Of a stretch of 64,000 nt of DNA, positions 13,985-26,330 are shown one piece after another (position 1 is the stretch's first letter; each line of letters starts with the position of its first letter). Below the pieces are notes generated by a model, which had not been told where the DNA came from, did no database searches, and saw nothing but the letters and a program-made list of their open reading frames with translations. The position numbers were made by a program, and so were the translations under genes. Source of the DNA: Oreocharis arfaki (Eukaryota > Chordata > Aves > Passeriformes > Paramythiidae); the NCBI GenBank assembly GCA_013398015.1, contig VZRR01013053.1, positions 992,001-1,056,000 on the forward strand, written 5' to 3'.

Positions 13985-14396
13985 TGGGGAACATGCCACC
14001 AGCGTGATCTGCCACTTCTTCTGTGGTATCCCCACAGGGATCTTTTGCTCCTGCTTGGACTCAGTAGCAAGCTAGTGCTTTTCACTCTGTCCTTCATGCT
14101 CAGCATTATGAGCACCATCATTGTCTTCACTTCCTGAACTTAGTCATCAACTGCTGATCATCAACCTTGCTGTCACCTACTCTGTTGATGGCTGGCTGAA
14201 AGCTTTCAGCACATGTTCTTCCCACCTGATCATGGCCAGCCTCTTTTTCAGGACCATTGTCCTTATTTATGTGCATCCCAGCCCTCCTTTCTTAGCGGAT
14301 GAAAACAAAGTGGCCATTGTGATCTACACTCTGATGATCCACATGCTGAGCCCTCTGTTCTACGGCCTCAGAAACAAGAGGGGAAGGCTGCACTGA
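13985..14396 (+). pseudogene. Olfactory receptor (class II) pseudogene, 3' half
   Basis: This is the 3' half of an odorant-binding seven-transmembrane GPCR gene, a single coding exon in tetrapods. It is expected at the plasma membrane of olfactory neurons when intact. The order matches the family: ICHFFCGIP (second extracellular loop, canonical HFFCDIP) near 14006-14033; LFTLSFMLSIMSTIIVFTS (TM5) near 14078-14134; KAFSTCSSHL, the hallmark at the start of TM6, near 14198-14230; and MLSPLFYGLRNK (TM7, canonical MLNPLIYSLRNK) before the stop at 14394-14396. The reading frame changes twice. The loop segment hits TAG at 14073-14075 while TM5 continues in another frame, and TM5 ends in TGA at 14135-14137 while the TM6-TM7 part returns to the first frame. 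TM1-TM4 are missing. Asn to Ser in the NPxxY motif is also atypical. A non-functional relic is the firm reading; the subfamily is not assigned. Confidence 0.88.
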
Positions 14397-17300
14397 GAAG
14401 GATGACACACAGAATAGTAACACCAGGACAGAGACAGACCTTGACATAAGACAAAGCCTGACTGAAGGCTGGCTCCACTCAGCTGTATGAGCTGTTGTTT
14501 CATAGATTCTGCAAGCCTTTATGTTCTGCTTGCAGAAAAATTAACGTTGCATTTCACTTAAAATAGTGTTCCATCCTCTGTAATGGATCAGCATAGCACT
14601 GCCTGCATTCATTCTCCTAGGATGTGAGCCCATGGCTCTGGCTTTGATAGCCCAGGTGAGGATTATCTCACATCCCATGTCCACTCCTTAACTGGTACAC
14701 TTTACTTTAGGATTAGTGACTTTTGGGGTCATTTTAGATATCAGCACGCAGGTGAGACAAAACCTTCTTGTTTGGCTCAAGAGCAGAGTTTCTTCTGTTT
14801 GCATTACAGCTGGATCATTTTTTCCTCAGTAGTTGTATTATTTAATTTGGGTAATTTTATATGACAGTACATTTGGATGTAATTAATTTTCCTTTGGAGG
14901 GAAATAAGAAAAAAACCCTAAGAAAACAAAAAAGTAGAGTTGTTGTTATGCTTCTTCAGGGCATGAGATATCTCTGGAGACATGAAATACAGGCGACAGA
15001 TTTAAAAAGCAGAGACTGTCCATTATAGGTGTTCAAGAAGACAGAAACTGCTGGGCCAACTGACGTGTGTCTTGCTTTCATAGGACCTGGATAAATTCCA
15101 GTGTTCTTGCACCTGCAGGATGGCTCTTGTGTTGGAGTAATAGCTGACACTAACATAAACCATGAATGGTATTTCCAGAATCTGAGTTTACCCAACATTC
15201 ACATCCACACACCCAGCATAGTGTGGCTCCTGCAGTCCTTCTCCATGACAGGTTCATTCCAACCTCTTAGAGTCCCAGCCCACCCATATCACATCACAAT
15301 TTGAATCGTTCCACCTTGGGCTCATTTCTAATACTTATTTTTCTGCCTCTTACCTTGCTTCCTGGACAGATTGGCTTGCGGTTGGATGGAGTGAATGGTA
15401 AATTAGCAAGAGTCCTTTCTAAAACAACAAAGTCTACCCTGAGAAAAAACAGGAGAGAGAAATTTATACTAACATGTCTTTCTGGACTAGAGTGTCTCCT
15501 GGTATAAATATTTCTTAAATAGTAAGAGCAGTAGCTAAAATACTATCTGTATATCTCAGCTCTGCCTAGAGTGACACTGTAGCCTCCAGTGTGCCTGCTA
15601 GTGTCCCAATTTGAGTTTTTTGTGTCAGCAAGTAAGCTCTCACTGAATTTACTGATGTGGAAATAGGTCTGCAGCCCTTTAGGGACTAGAAGAACAAACA
15701 CTGTCTAACCAATTCCATTGCAGAGGTGGATCACTCAGATGTGATCTTTGAAGATGTGTGTAAGATGCTGGACAGTTTATTTTGTACTGTTACATAGTAA
15801 CAGTTTCTGTGAATTGTAAAACTGAATCAATTTCTTTTGATCACCTTCCCAAAATGTGCTGTGGAAGAAATAAATGCCCATATGCCTGTGTGTTTATTTT
15901 CTATATGTGGTATTTTGAAAATCATGGACTTTTATTTTAATACTTGTCTTAGCAGGCCTTTTTTGGGGGGGGAGAGGGTGTTTGCAGGGGAGCTTGTTTG
16001 TTTTTGATTGTGTTTGAAGGGGTTTTTTGGGTTTTTTGTTTTCATGGTGTTTTTATATATTTTTTTTTGTTTGTTTTAGGAAAAGGTAGTGTGTGGTAAA
16101 GAGCACTGACTGAAGGAGAGCCAAGAGATCCTGCTTCTCACTTCACTGCTGACACTGCAGAATTGTCTGTTGAGGGTAGAGGGGAGTGTTTATTTTGTGC
16201 AGAAAAGAAATAGCAAAATTACACTTCTTGATAGTCCTTTGGAGACTTAGCACTAATACCCCACTTTCTTTGTGTTTTTTTTTTTTGTTGTCTTCTCCTC
16301 TTCATATAAATATGGAAATGGATAGAAGTTATCAGAGTGAAGGATAGTTTGAATTCAGTATGACATTGCTAATCCTAAATACTATTAGAGATTGAGGTAG
16401 AAGTGATTGCCTGTATGAATATCTCTTTAGTAAGGTAACTTGCAATAATTTGACTGTATTAGAATTGAAGTTTCTTTCCAGTTGAGAGAATTGAAAATCT
16501 CTGAAAATACTTATGCTAAATTTTATACTTGTAGAGTGAATCTGATCTTACTTCATTTCTGGTAACATTCAGCTTTGTATTAAGCTGTGCTGTCAACTTA
16601 TAAAGATTTTCAGTATAAAGAATGCCTGCTCTTATGGTCTCTTAGCTGTTTTCATTTCAAGGTCTTACATGAAATACGTGTAGGAGTAGAGATTTTTTTT
16701 TTTTATACGGTTATTTGTTCCAAACTATCCTTAAAAGGTGCAACTAATGTGGATTCTGTGTTGCTGTAGTGTGGGATTTTACTCGCTTAATAATCAAAAT
16801 TATTTTGAAATCCTGCTTAATATATAAAAATATCAATGAAGCTTGGTCTGTTAAGCTGTAATAGTTTTTGTTCCCTTTCAGTAGCTAGCCTTTCAGGGTA
16901 AGCTCTCTCTTATACTAACAAGGTCTCAGTAATGAAGGAAGATGCCTGTTCTACAGACAGATTCCTGATTCTTTCCCCAGTCAGATATTCTGAAGCTACT
17001 AAATATAGAGTCATCTACCTCTTGATTTCTGTGAGCTCACGTTTCCCATAATTTAAGAGCATTTACAGTTTTAAAGAAAAGTAAATACTCTTTGCAGGAG
17101 AGATGGGTGCTTTCTTAGTTAAATCTTTTCTGCCATGGGTTTCCTTTGCTATGCTACATAAATCCCTTAAATCAGTGCCCAGGGAAAAAAAAAAACCAAA
17201 GAAACTGTGTTCCTTTCCTCTTTGTGTTGGGCCATATGATGGGAATATTGGAAAGCTTTTGTACACAAAGGAAAAGCCTGCCTTTCCTCCAGGTGTTCCG

Positions 17301-18529
17301 ACCCCAAATCTTGCTGTTGTCCTAAATAGAAAATATAGGCAATACAGTCCGTTCTAAATATTATCATTCTGATAGTGATTAGCACAAAACATTGCACACT
17401 TGATAAGAAAACAAGTAATTCTGGGTTCCTAGAAGACTTTGTTACTGTTCTGAAAACCAGATATATCTTTTTAAAAATCAGTAGAAGAAATACTTGCCAA
17501 AGTATGTTTCCTTCTGAAAAAAAGCAACCAATGCTCACACAGGAACTACACAGAAACATGCCAAGGATATCAGTATGTCTTGATGTCCAAGCACTTCACT
17601 TTTGAAAAGTATTTAATTTCATATATATAATTTACCCTCCATGATATATTTTTTTGACTTTGCTTTCCACTTACATTGCAATGATAAGAAAAGAGATTTA
17701 TAATAAAAAAAATCAATGTCTTGTTGTTCTTGTCCACTGTTGCAGTGTATACAAAATGTTTCAGGGAAGGGCGGAAATGCATCTTATTCATACCAATTTT
17801 TAGGGACAGTGCAGTGAAGATGAATGTGAGGAAGTAGAAAATCCCTTCAGTCTCAGAGAGCTCACATAGTCCTGCCTCAAACAGTTTCCAGTCACTGTCT
17901 TCACAAAGTTGAATTTTTTTGATTCTGTTAAAAGTCACAAGAACACAGCAGATATTAGTCCTAATCAGTATTCAGAAGAGGGAAATGGACTCTGAAAAGG
18001 AGACAGAAAATCATCCCGAAGCCATATTGTTGATGGGAGGCCACCTTGACTCTCTGACAAGTACAAAGGAATCTTTGTGTCATGTGAAATCTCTTCAGAG
18101 TAATTCTTCTGAAGTAGTGAATTTGAGAAGAACCAGGGGATGCCAGTCCAAAGATCACATTGAAAATGAATAATTCATTTCCCTGCTTGTTAAAATCTTA
18201 TTTTCAATCACAGGTACATGATCTTCAGTTCTTGGTTGGTTTGATGAACTGTGAAAGAGCAAACCCTCTAACTTCTTTTTTGAAGTGTTTTGGGGTTTTT
18301 TGGACTGTGCTTGATCCTTGAGCGGAGGAGATGAGAAGGAAAGAAAAACGTATTACAGGATCATTAAATTTATTTGAAGATGGGTAGTACGCTTTGCTCT
18401 CTATGTGATATGGCACAAACCAGTGCCTTTCTCTCTTGAAGTGGGGATGGGGACACGTTGGGGGAACGAGAAGGACAGAAGGGTTTGGACAATACTCCTG
18501 GGTACATGTTGTAACTCTTGGGGGTGGGG
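14397..18529. other. Non-coding stretch, no gene recognised
   Basis: No exon or RNA gene supported. It contains the T/G-rich tract at 15960-16079, a T run near 16271 and another near 16690. Minus-strand open frames of 122-130 codons at 17.2-17.9 kb are hydrophobic or lysine-rich by composition, overlap other frames and show no family motif, so they are not called. Confidence 0.55.
15960..16079. repeat. T/G-rich low-complexity tract with G8 run
   Basis: A T-rich tract of about 120 bp with GGGGGGGG, GGG and GGGG runs in its first 35 bases, then T runs broken by G. It is simple sequence with no coding content. The clustered G runs could form a quadruplex only if the G8 run supplies two tracts. 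Confidence 0.6.
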
Positions 18530-18610
18530 GTGGTGCTGGGCAGGGCAGAGAGTTGGACTCAATGATATTTTTAGTCCCTTCCAACTTTAGCTTATTCTGT
18601 GACATAGAAA
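18530..18610 (+). mobile_element. CR1 LINE 3' end, plus strand
   Basis: Reads as the sense-strand CR1 3' terminus: GGGCAGAGAGTTGGACTCAA, TGATATTTTTAGTCCCTTCC, AACTTTAG, then the terminal ATTCTGTGACATAGAAA repeat-like end. This is the only clear CR1 3' end in the + orientation; the others are inverted. It is 5' truncated, and the upstream G-rich sequence may belong to the element or be flanking DNA. A proline-rich minus-strand open frame of 130 codons across this region is the reverse complement of the G-rich tract and is not a gene. Confidence 0.82.
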
Positions 18611-19801
18611 TATACAAACTGATACTGTCTTAGGTTGTGTTATGTTATAAAAGATGGCTTGGAAAAAGTTCAGACTTTGTTAGGTCTGAAACTGATCTCA
18701 GCATCCTAAATGCCTCATTCCCTTGACGTCACAGATACTGGTTTTGGAACTAGCAACACTGAGGGAGTGGCCTAGGAGATGTGCTCTCTCAAGTTAGAAA
18801 ATTACATAGTTTGCAAAACAAATTTAATGCACACAGCAGTAAAGTCAGAATCTACCAATATTTTTCTCACTAACATTCTTTGATAGTCAACATTAGTTGC
18901 CTTCAAATTCTCTGACAGGAAGCACTAGTTATCTGTACAGATAGATAATATAGAGAGATACAGGTGTATATTTTAAGTTTAAAAGTACAGGTACTTTTGA
19001 AAGTAGGCGTCATTGCTTCAGACTACTGCTGGTTAAAAGTCAAGTCTTCCTCTGTCTGGTAGTAGTTTGGGGAACCCCTAAATTTTGCTTCATTGTAATG
19101 TTCACTGATAAAGGCAGAGAGCAGTGCTGCAAAGCGTGAATGCACAGGCATGCATTTATCTTGTGAGCACATTTTTCAAATGGTTTTGATATATCAGCTC
19201 CGGAGAAATTTGAATTCTGGTAATAAAAATGTAGTTTCTTCAAATAAAATATTTATTGAATCTTTCTGGGGTTCCTTCATGTATCCGTTTTCAGTTGTCT
19301 GATGACTTCTTATTTAAAGACCAGTGTAGTACTACATACTCCTAAAGAAGAATGAAAAGGATGTAAGGGTGATATCTTGAAAATGCTGTGCACCATGTTA
19401 ATTTGAAAAACTCCTTTTGCGTTAGATGAATGATGGATAGCTTAGCTCTTGTAGACTACCATTACTGAAAAAAAAAAAAAGAGTAACAGGTGTTCATCTG
19501 TTTCTGTTGGGAGAACGGGATGTGATCATTTTCAGATTTCTTATGTCTCCTGTAAAGCAATATTGATTCCACTAAAGCATCCTTTTCAAGTGTTTTTCTA
19601 AGAAGCAGCAGTTTTTTCTGTACCCACAACTAGTTTTAAGTATTGGGGTCTGAACATGTCTTTTATTAAGTTACTGATGGAAGGTAACATGAGAGAAGGA
19701 AAAGAATGGGTGGCAGTGTATTGTGGTTACTGAGAAATTGCAGTTCTTCAGGTGGTGATATGTGAGGCGAGGCAAGGAAAAGTGCAAGGTACAATGTAGA
19801 A

Positions 19802-19855
19802 CACCTTCTTAGTGTTAGAACACCTTCTTACTTGCACCTTCTTAGTACAAGAAAG
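19802..19855 (+). repeat. Short local duplication
   Basis: TAGAACACCTTCTTA occurs twice in close succession, and CACCTTCTTAGTAC follows once more. This is a small slippage-type duplication with no evident function. Confidence 0.6.
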
Positions 19856-20220
19856 ACTTGCTAGACTGGACCAGCAAAAGAAGTATGAGCTCCTAATAGA
19901 GCATGTATTAGGCTTTATGGCCTGTATGATTATGAGTTGAGAGGATTAAACTTCATACAGGATTATGTACGCTTAACTGGAAATAAGGAGTTATGCTGGT
20001 GTGTTTACTAACTTCAGTGAGGACACCAGAAAGCTGTTCCACCAGGATAAGGAATTCTGGCTTTCACAGGATGTTGCTGAAAATGGTTTATTTTCCCACA
20101 AAATGGATGGAGAAATTTCCTTGATTTTATTTTCTTAGAGAATACATCAATTCCTGTTTTAAATTCTACAGATTGTTTACACTAGAACTTGCTGAATAAT
20201 TAAAAGTTTTGTTGAAGTTT

Positions 20221-20252
20221 GTTTTTTGTTTTTTGTTTTTTGTTTTTTTTTT
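20221..20252 (+). repeat. (GTTTTTT)n microsatellite
   Basis: About three regular 7-base units followed by a T run. On the minus strand this is A-rich. A poly-A-like tail of a minus-strand retroposed sequence is possible, but no element body was recognised next to it. Confidence 0.7.
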
Positions 20253-20666
20253 AGCAAAAAACCCCCCGAGTCATAAGTACTATTGGGGGCAATTAATCCA
20301 GACCTACATTGCACCTATAAATCCATTAAGATAACTGTAGTTTCTTCCTCTCACAAGAGGTCTTAGTTTTCTTTTATCTGGTCCTGATCTGAAGTCTATG
20401 GAATCCAAAGGAAACGGTGTCTTCAAATTCAGTATGTGTATTTTTGCATTAAACATTGGTCATACCTTTCTGTACGGGGAAGTGATGCCCTATACTCATT
20501 TCCTTCTGACTGCTGTCCTTGGCTATATATGCTGCATCTTACGTGGCCAGGGTAAATCTTACCATTTTAAGTATCGTGACTCCCCCATTGTATGCACACG
20601 TCTTTGCTCGCTAGCAGAATTGTCTGTTCCGTCCTGGGGGCTTTTTGCCTTGATTACCTAGCATGT

Positions 20667-20680
20667 ACTTGTATACAAGT
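20667..20680. repeat. Perfect 14 bp palindrome
   Basis: ACTTGTATACAAGT is its own reverse complement. It lies in a patch (about 20.55-20.75 kb) with more CpG dinucleotides than the surrounding sequence. Palindromes of this size can be dimeric protein sites, but they also occur by chance in 64 kb of sequence. Confidence 0.6.
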
Positions 20681-21750
20681 TGCCATTCTTCGACCTATGC
20701 GGTAAATTGCAGGGTGTTGTCACTTTCGTGTTGCGTTGGCCTATTCTGGAGGCAAGGACAGTGAGACTGTACTAACAATTTGGATTATGCCTGTGCTTAA
20801 ACTGTAGATATCTGCCAGAAAACAGTGCCCTTTCTGACTAGTGTCTAGATGATTTCCATGGCTTGTGAGTAGGAGGGCGGTTTGCTTGGCAAAGAATACT
20901 TAATTCATCTGACTTAAAACTAGAGTTCATAATAGGTCTGACAACTTTTTGCATGAGAAAGTATATTTACAAGAAAATGCCTCTGTATTAAGATCATTAC
21001 TTTGCAGTAAAACTTTGTTTAAAATATCTCTTTCTTCCCGTGTAATGATTTCTTCTCAGTATTTTCAGTATATTAATGAAACTGTGTACTTGCACTGTGA
21101 CCACTGAAGTTAAATGTTAGAGTTGGTCTGCATCAGTGTTTCCATAAAATACTAAAAGTTTTTGCAGAAGCTGCCAGTCTCATTTGAATGAGAGTTGGGA
21201 ACTGGCCAACACATTCACTTTCTCCACTCACAGTCTACCTTTGAGGTCTTTTATTTTAATCCAGAGGCTTGCCCGCGAGAGACCAGAAACCTTTGCACAT
21301 AATCAGTTTTCTTTGTTCATTTCTGTATGTCTTCCACATGTTTGTGTTGCAAATTAATAGCTGACTTTTCCTTCATAAGTTATTACTTGGTGCTTGAAAA
21401 TATTGATTTATTTAATGTTATTTCTGTTTAGGTTTTCAGACCTTACATAAGCTTTCAAGAAAGGTTGTCTATAAGTATCAAGATTCTAAGATTAAAAAAA
21501 ACTCACGCAAAACCACACAACTTCATCTAGCAATAAAATGGAGTGGTTGCTTAATCAATAGAAGAGAAATACATAACCTTGATAATCGTTGTCAACTCAA
21601 CTGAAATACAAACAAAAAATTTACAAAGCCTTTCTCAGCAAGTCAGGAAAGAGAAGGAAACAGTTTAGAGCATGAATTATATATTATAGAAATCTAAGAT
21701 TTTGTTGATATTGCCATCTTTTTGTCCAATTGGTATCCAAAATTAGGCCA

Positions 21751-21808
21751 CTTAAGCAGGATGGTGTTTAACCTTATTGCTTGTGTATCTCTGCTGTGAG
21801 ATAACAAA
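21751..21808 (+). repeat. Copy 1 of an unidentified dispersed repeat
   Basis: Shares GTTTAACCTTATT, CTTGT, TATCTCTG, TGTGAGA and AACAAA, in the same order and spacing, with 23009-23064, about 1.26 kb downstream in the same orientation. The match also extends left through ACTTAA. I do not recognise the family. It does not look like CR1. Confidence 0.6.
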
Positions 21809-22920
21809 ATAGTCATGGACATTTTTTATTTCATCACCTTGACTGTATTTTCCCTTTATATTTGTCCTTTGTAGTTTCAGAATTAAAATACTATAATATG
21901 TTTATTTTAATAATCAACTGTTTCACATAACTTATCCTATTGGAATATTTGAAATATGGAATAGGATATGCCATTTTCAGTGTGAGAATAGTAGACTGGT
22001 AATGCTTTTGGAAGAAAATTTTAGGATGCTTATTGGAATTAGAAGAATCAATCTCATGTTTGACTAGTGCCAACTTATATTTTAAGAATATTTTTATATA
22101 CAGCTTTTGTTTAAGGGAGGCAACCTTCATCACAGAGTTTGGAAGATACAGAGTTATATCTAAAGTACTTGTGAAATAAAAATCAAAACAACAACAAACA
22201 AACATAACAAAAACCACTTTAGATTATTTAATGTATAAGAAGAAATAGAGGATGGGATAGGCAGGTATGAAAAAAGAGAGTGTAATGCTTTAATCTCTTT
22301 TGATGTATTCAGCAGAATCTTTTGCTGACTGTGGTTTTCATCAGTGCTCACCCCAGAGTTAGATTAGCCATAGGTGCTGCCGTCACAGTAGCAGGCCACG
22401 TCTTATACCATACAGATAATAAGCTACAGGAGCCTCTGCATGTGAATAATGGAAATGGTTTGAGTGGTTCAGTGAGGGGAAAAAAAGGCAATGCAAATGA
22501 CTTCTTCTACTTACAGGTTTTAGGGTTCATTTCTAAAGATTTCACCCTAACAAATTGGTTGCATTTAAAAGCCCAATAAAACTTAAAGCTCTATTACTAC
22601 ACTGCATCTGTTCTTGGTACAATGGTTTATTTTAAAGCACTTAAACTCTGCCTGTCAAGTAAATTACATACCCTAGAAATACAACCAACAAGTACATTGG
22701 ATGGAATACAGTCTGAGCTGCTTTGAATTTTAAGCGCTGTGATATGCAGTATGTCAGAAACTTTATAAAGAAAAATGTCCTTTTCCTGGTGAAATGTTCC
22801 AATTGCTTGTCACTCTGGTTCCAACTTGTCCTCTCACTCTGAAATCGTTGGAGGGAAGAGGTTCCTATTTTCTTGCGATCTCTTCTCGTTCTTTCTTGGC
22901 ATGTTAGTCTTCATATTCAA

Positions 22921-22945
22921 CCCCCCCCCCGCCTTTTTTTTTTTG
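22921..22945. repeat. Poly-C / poly-T tract
   Basis: Ten C, then GCC, then a T run. Such a homopolymer junction is prone to length error in sequencing. The flanking 130-codon plus-strand open frame runs straight through it and is not considered coding. Confidence 0.75.
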
Positions 22946-23008
22946 GAACCTGAAAAGTGGAATCTCACAGACAAATTAGTAGAAAATATTAATGCTTTTA
23001 AGACATCA

Positions 23009-23064
23009 TACTTAAAGGCTATGTTTAACCTTATTACTTGTTATCTCTGTTGTGAGAGAACAAA
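23009..23064 (+). repeat. Copy 2 of an unidentified dispersed repeat
   Basis: Partner of 21751-21808. The conserved core is 42 bases here and 43 there, with a few substitutions and one- or two-base indels. Outside the core the two loci do not align by eye. The pair may be the best-preserved part of an ancient retroposon, or a local duplication that has mostly decayed. Confidence 0.6.
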
Positions 23065-26000
23065 GCCCAGCAGCAGAGTGAATTTGAACCTCTTCCTTGT
23101 TTTTCAGACTATAATAAAGAAACTGACCTGCTTTAGTATAATACACAGTCTGATTCATGAGGTCTCGTACTTTGCCATTCAGGGATTGCCAAAAAGCTCA
23201 GATGCTGCTTCACAGTAGTTATCATGTTACTTCAGAACTTCTTAAGATTACTGAAGTACCATAAAAAAATACTTCATTTACAATATTCATTTCACTATTA
23301 GTCTTACTGTGATGTGGGAAGCTAGAATGCACAATGCGATGAGTTCTTTGAACTGGTAGTAAAGGAGAAAGAAGTCAACAAACATCAAAAGGTAATTTTA
23401 GTCATACCTAGGACTCCTGCATATAATTTCACACATTCACTTCATTTTGATCTGTCTGCATGGTTGCTGTTGTAACAGAAGGCAAAAAATCACAGTTAAA
23501 AAGGTACAATTGTATTCCAGAATGCTCTCTCTGGGGTTCAGCTCCAAACTACAATACTAAAAGCATAAGCCTGAATAAAATCATCAATTAACAGAGCTTA
23601 AAGACCACAAGTGAGTATGAATATTGCTGGATATTAAAAGGCTACAGAGGTATTGATACTAGAACAGCTTGAATGCCTGTGATGAAGATATGCAACTGAG
23701 GCAATAGTAAGAATAAACAACTTGAACTTAAGCCAAAATAACATCAAAAAGTCCTACAGATTGTATGTTATATTCTGAGCCTGTTGCTACTCGTTTCCCA
23801 CCCCATTGCAGAAGAGAACAGAGTGCTGAATAACTTGTTTTCTTGTTCTTTTACAATAAAGATTAATGATACTCATTTAAGGATATATTTTAACGTTGAG
23901 TTTCTTAAGCCTGCTGTTCTAAATTGGCAGGTGAGGGGTCGGACTAATTGACAAGTTTAATCCGCGGTGGCTAGACTGGAGACCACAAATGCTACTCAAT
24001 AATGTGGTAAAATACAAAGGCCACGCTCCAGCTTGTCCCAAAAGATATTTGAAGATACCAAGATACAAAGCTCTGCTTGACCTGATGTTTTGTCTTTTTA
24101 AAACAAAGTATTGTAGAGGAGGGATTTTAGGTACTTTGAGCACTTCTAGAGAAACAGAGAAGTAGTTTGTAATTGATTGCCTTCAAAGTCATACAAAAGG
24201 CGTGAAATGTGGGAAAGGCAGAAACTCCCTGCTTCAGCCATTTTTGGAACAAGAGCAGTGGCTGCTCTCTGGTGTCCTAGGACAGCACTAAAATCATCAG
24301 ATTCCAGTAAGGCAAACTGAGGTTTTCTCTCCACAATGGTCTGTCAGAAAGAGCCAGAAGAAGGAAAGAACTTGGAGAAAACCTCAGATTTTTTAATTAT
24401 AAACACATGACTGGAAATTACTTGGATCTTAAGAAGGTAGGGAAATCATGACCAGTGCAACATTTTCAGTTTCAAAAAAATGGGTCTTCCAGAAACAGAA
24501 TTTTCTGTGGAGAGTTCTCCAAATGAAAGCTGTTTTTCAGCTTCAGCTTGGTGATCAGCCAGGAGGTGGTTGCAGGGCTGATCAGGTCTGTGACCCAAGT
24601 CTCTTTTCTTTCCTCCAGTTCCCATATATACCTCTCTCTATGTCTGTGAGAGCTCTTAGATGGCAGAGTAAGGACACTTCTGGCCCAGATAGCTTCCAAA
24701 GCCTGCACTGAATCAAAACCCTTTATTTTTATGGCTAAGTGCAGATACTTCACTTGCTTTCAGAATGGCCATATGTATTCTTCTGCTTTGCTTTGTCCAT
24801 CTGTCTTAATCTCTCACTTGGGGAGTATGTCTGAAATGGATAGAGTATCAACATGCCATTTTCTTTGTCCTTTGTTTGTTGGCATCTTTTTTTTTTTTTA
24901 CTTCTCAGTTTTAGCTGAGTCTAAGGTCTGCATGTCAAGGGTCATTATGGCTAATAAAATATGTGACTGTCTCCCATCACTTGCTTGTATTCTTTAACAA
25001 AACAAAGAACTTTTTCTTCAAGTTGAAGAACCTTTGCATTACTTTCAGGAGGCAGGAATTTGATTCAGATGAACATTAATTAAGATAAATAGTCTTTCTT
25101 TTCTCATCACTTCAATTGAATGAAAAGATGATGACTGATTTCCCCCTCCACCCATACAGCCTTTTCCTTGCTGCCTCATATAATGAAAAATGTAATATCG
25201 GTAATGAAAGGGGATATGAATGGGAAAGTACTCACACCTGTATTTGTGATAGTATGAAGAGTTTAATGGGGATGGAAGACTCATTATTGATAATATTAAA
25301 CCGATTTGTATTTAATAAAAATGCTTTTGTTCTCTAGCATAATTGCAGTTTCAATAATTTTTTTGAGACATAAGGCTGGTTGGATGTTATCTATAGTTAT
25401 TGCTTTCAAGAAGTGGCTAATTAAGAAGGCAGTATGACCCTTTTATTCAAGCCGAAATTCTGCTCAGTTAAAAGGACTTCTTTTCTGTATTAATCTAGGA
25501 AAGATCCAAAACTATAATTCATTTTGCAGGAAATGGGAGGTGGGAATTGCATCTGCTTGGACCATAATCTGACACAGGTATACTGATAAACATTATTTAA
25601 AGGAAAACTCTTACTTCAGCATTTTATAGATTTTCTTTTTTTCTTACAAATCCCTCTCTGCCATTGCATTTTGTTATGTAACTCAGCGGACATTGTATAC
25701 CGAGAAAACTAACTATAAGAACTTTTTAAGGTACTCAAAATTTTTAAGTTTTAAATGTTGTCAGAAATATTGAATATATAAAGAGCAAAGCAATCCAGAG
25801 AGTAGAAAATGGGATTTTTTAAAATTGATTTTGTCTTGATTGATTTTTACTTCTAAAAGTGAATTTAGTGTAGGAGCCAACTCTGTTTTATAGAAGAAAC
25901 TTTAAAGGATCACTGTAAGTAGGCTGTACAGAAGCCTGGATGCTGATGTCTTGCTTTAATCTTTCTCTAAAGGTTATTATAAGCTCTTTAGGACTAGATC

Positions 26001-26309
26001 TTTTTCCGAATAGACAATAAGGTCCGCAGTAAGTAAATGAGTGTACAAGGGTGTGTTGGCACACACGAAGGAATTTGTGGTTCTAAGGTGCATCATGCTT
26101 ACACAAGGTATGGAAGAGTTTAAGGTGTAATGGTTTTGGAAGATCTTTACCCCTGGATAATTTTAATTAGCAGGCAGAAACATTATAATAATAAGGAATA
26201 CATTTAATTCCCTTTATAGATGTCCCCACTGTCCTTTGCTATCCTCAGGCACTCGCAACACTGAAAATCTGATGAAAACCCTTTTTTATGGTTTGTCTTC
26301 AGGAAGAGT

Positions 26310-26330
26310 AGTTATGAATTGTTCATAACT
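26310..26330. repeat. Short perfect hairpin
   Basis: AGTTATGAA and TTCATAACT are exact reverse complements separated by TTG, giving a 9 bp stem with a 3-base loop. No T run or gene context suggests a terminator or RNA gene. Confidence 0.65.

Noticed and set aside
17167..17938. Two adjacent minus-strand open frames of 130 and 122 codons
   Set aside because: No recognisable domain, opposite-strand frames are also open, composition is lysine- and phenylalanine-rich as expected from AT-rich DNA, and no splice or start context supports them.
18225..18617. Minus-strand 130-codon open frame with a PPPPPR stretch
   Set aside because: The proline run is the reverse complement of the G-rich tract, and the frame overlaps the CR1 3' end.
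22826..23218. Plus-strand 130-codon open frame
   Set aside because: It reads through the poly-C/poly-T tract and one of the dispersed repeat copies; no family resemblance.
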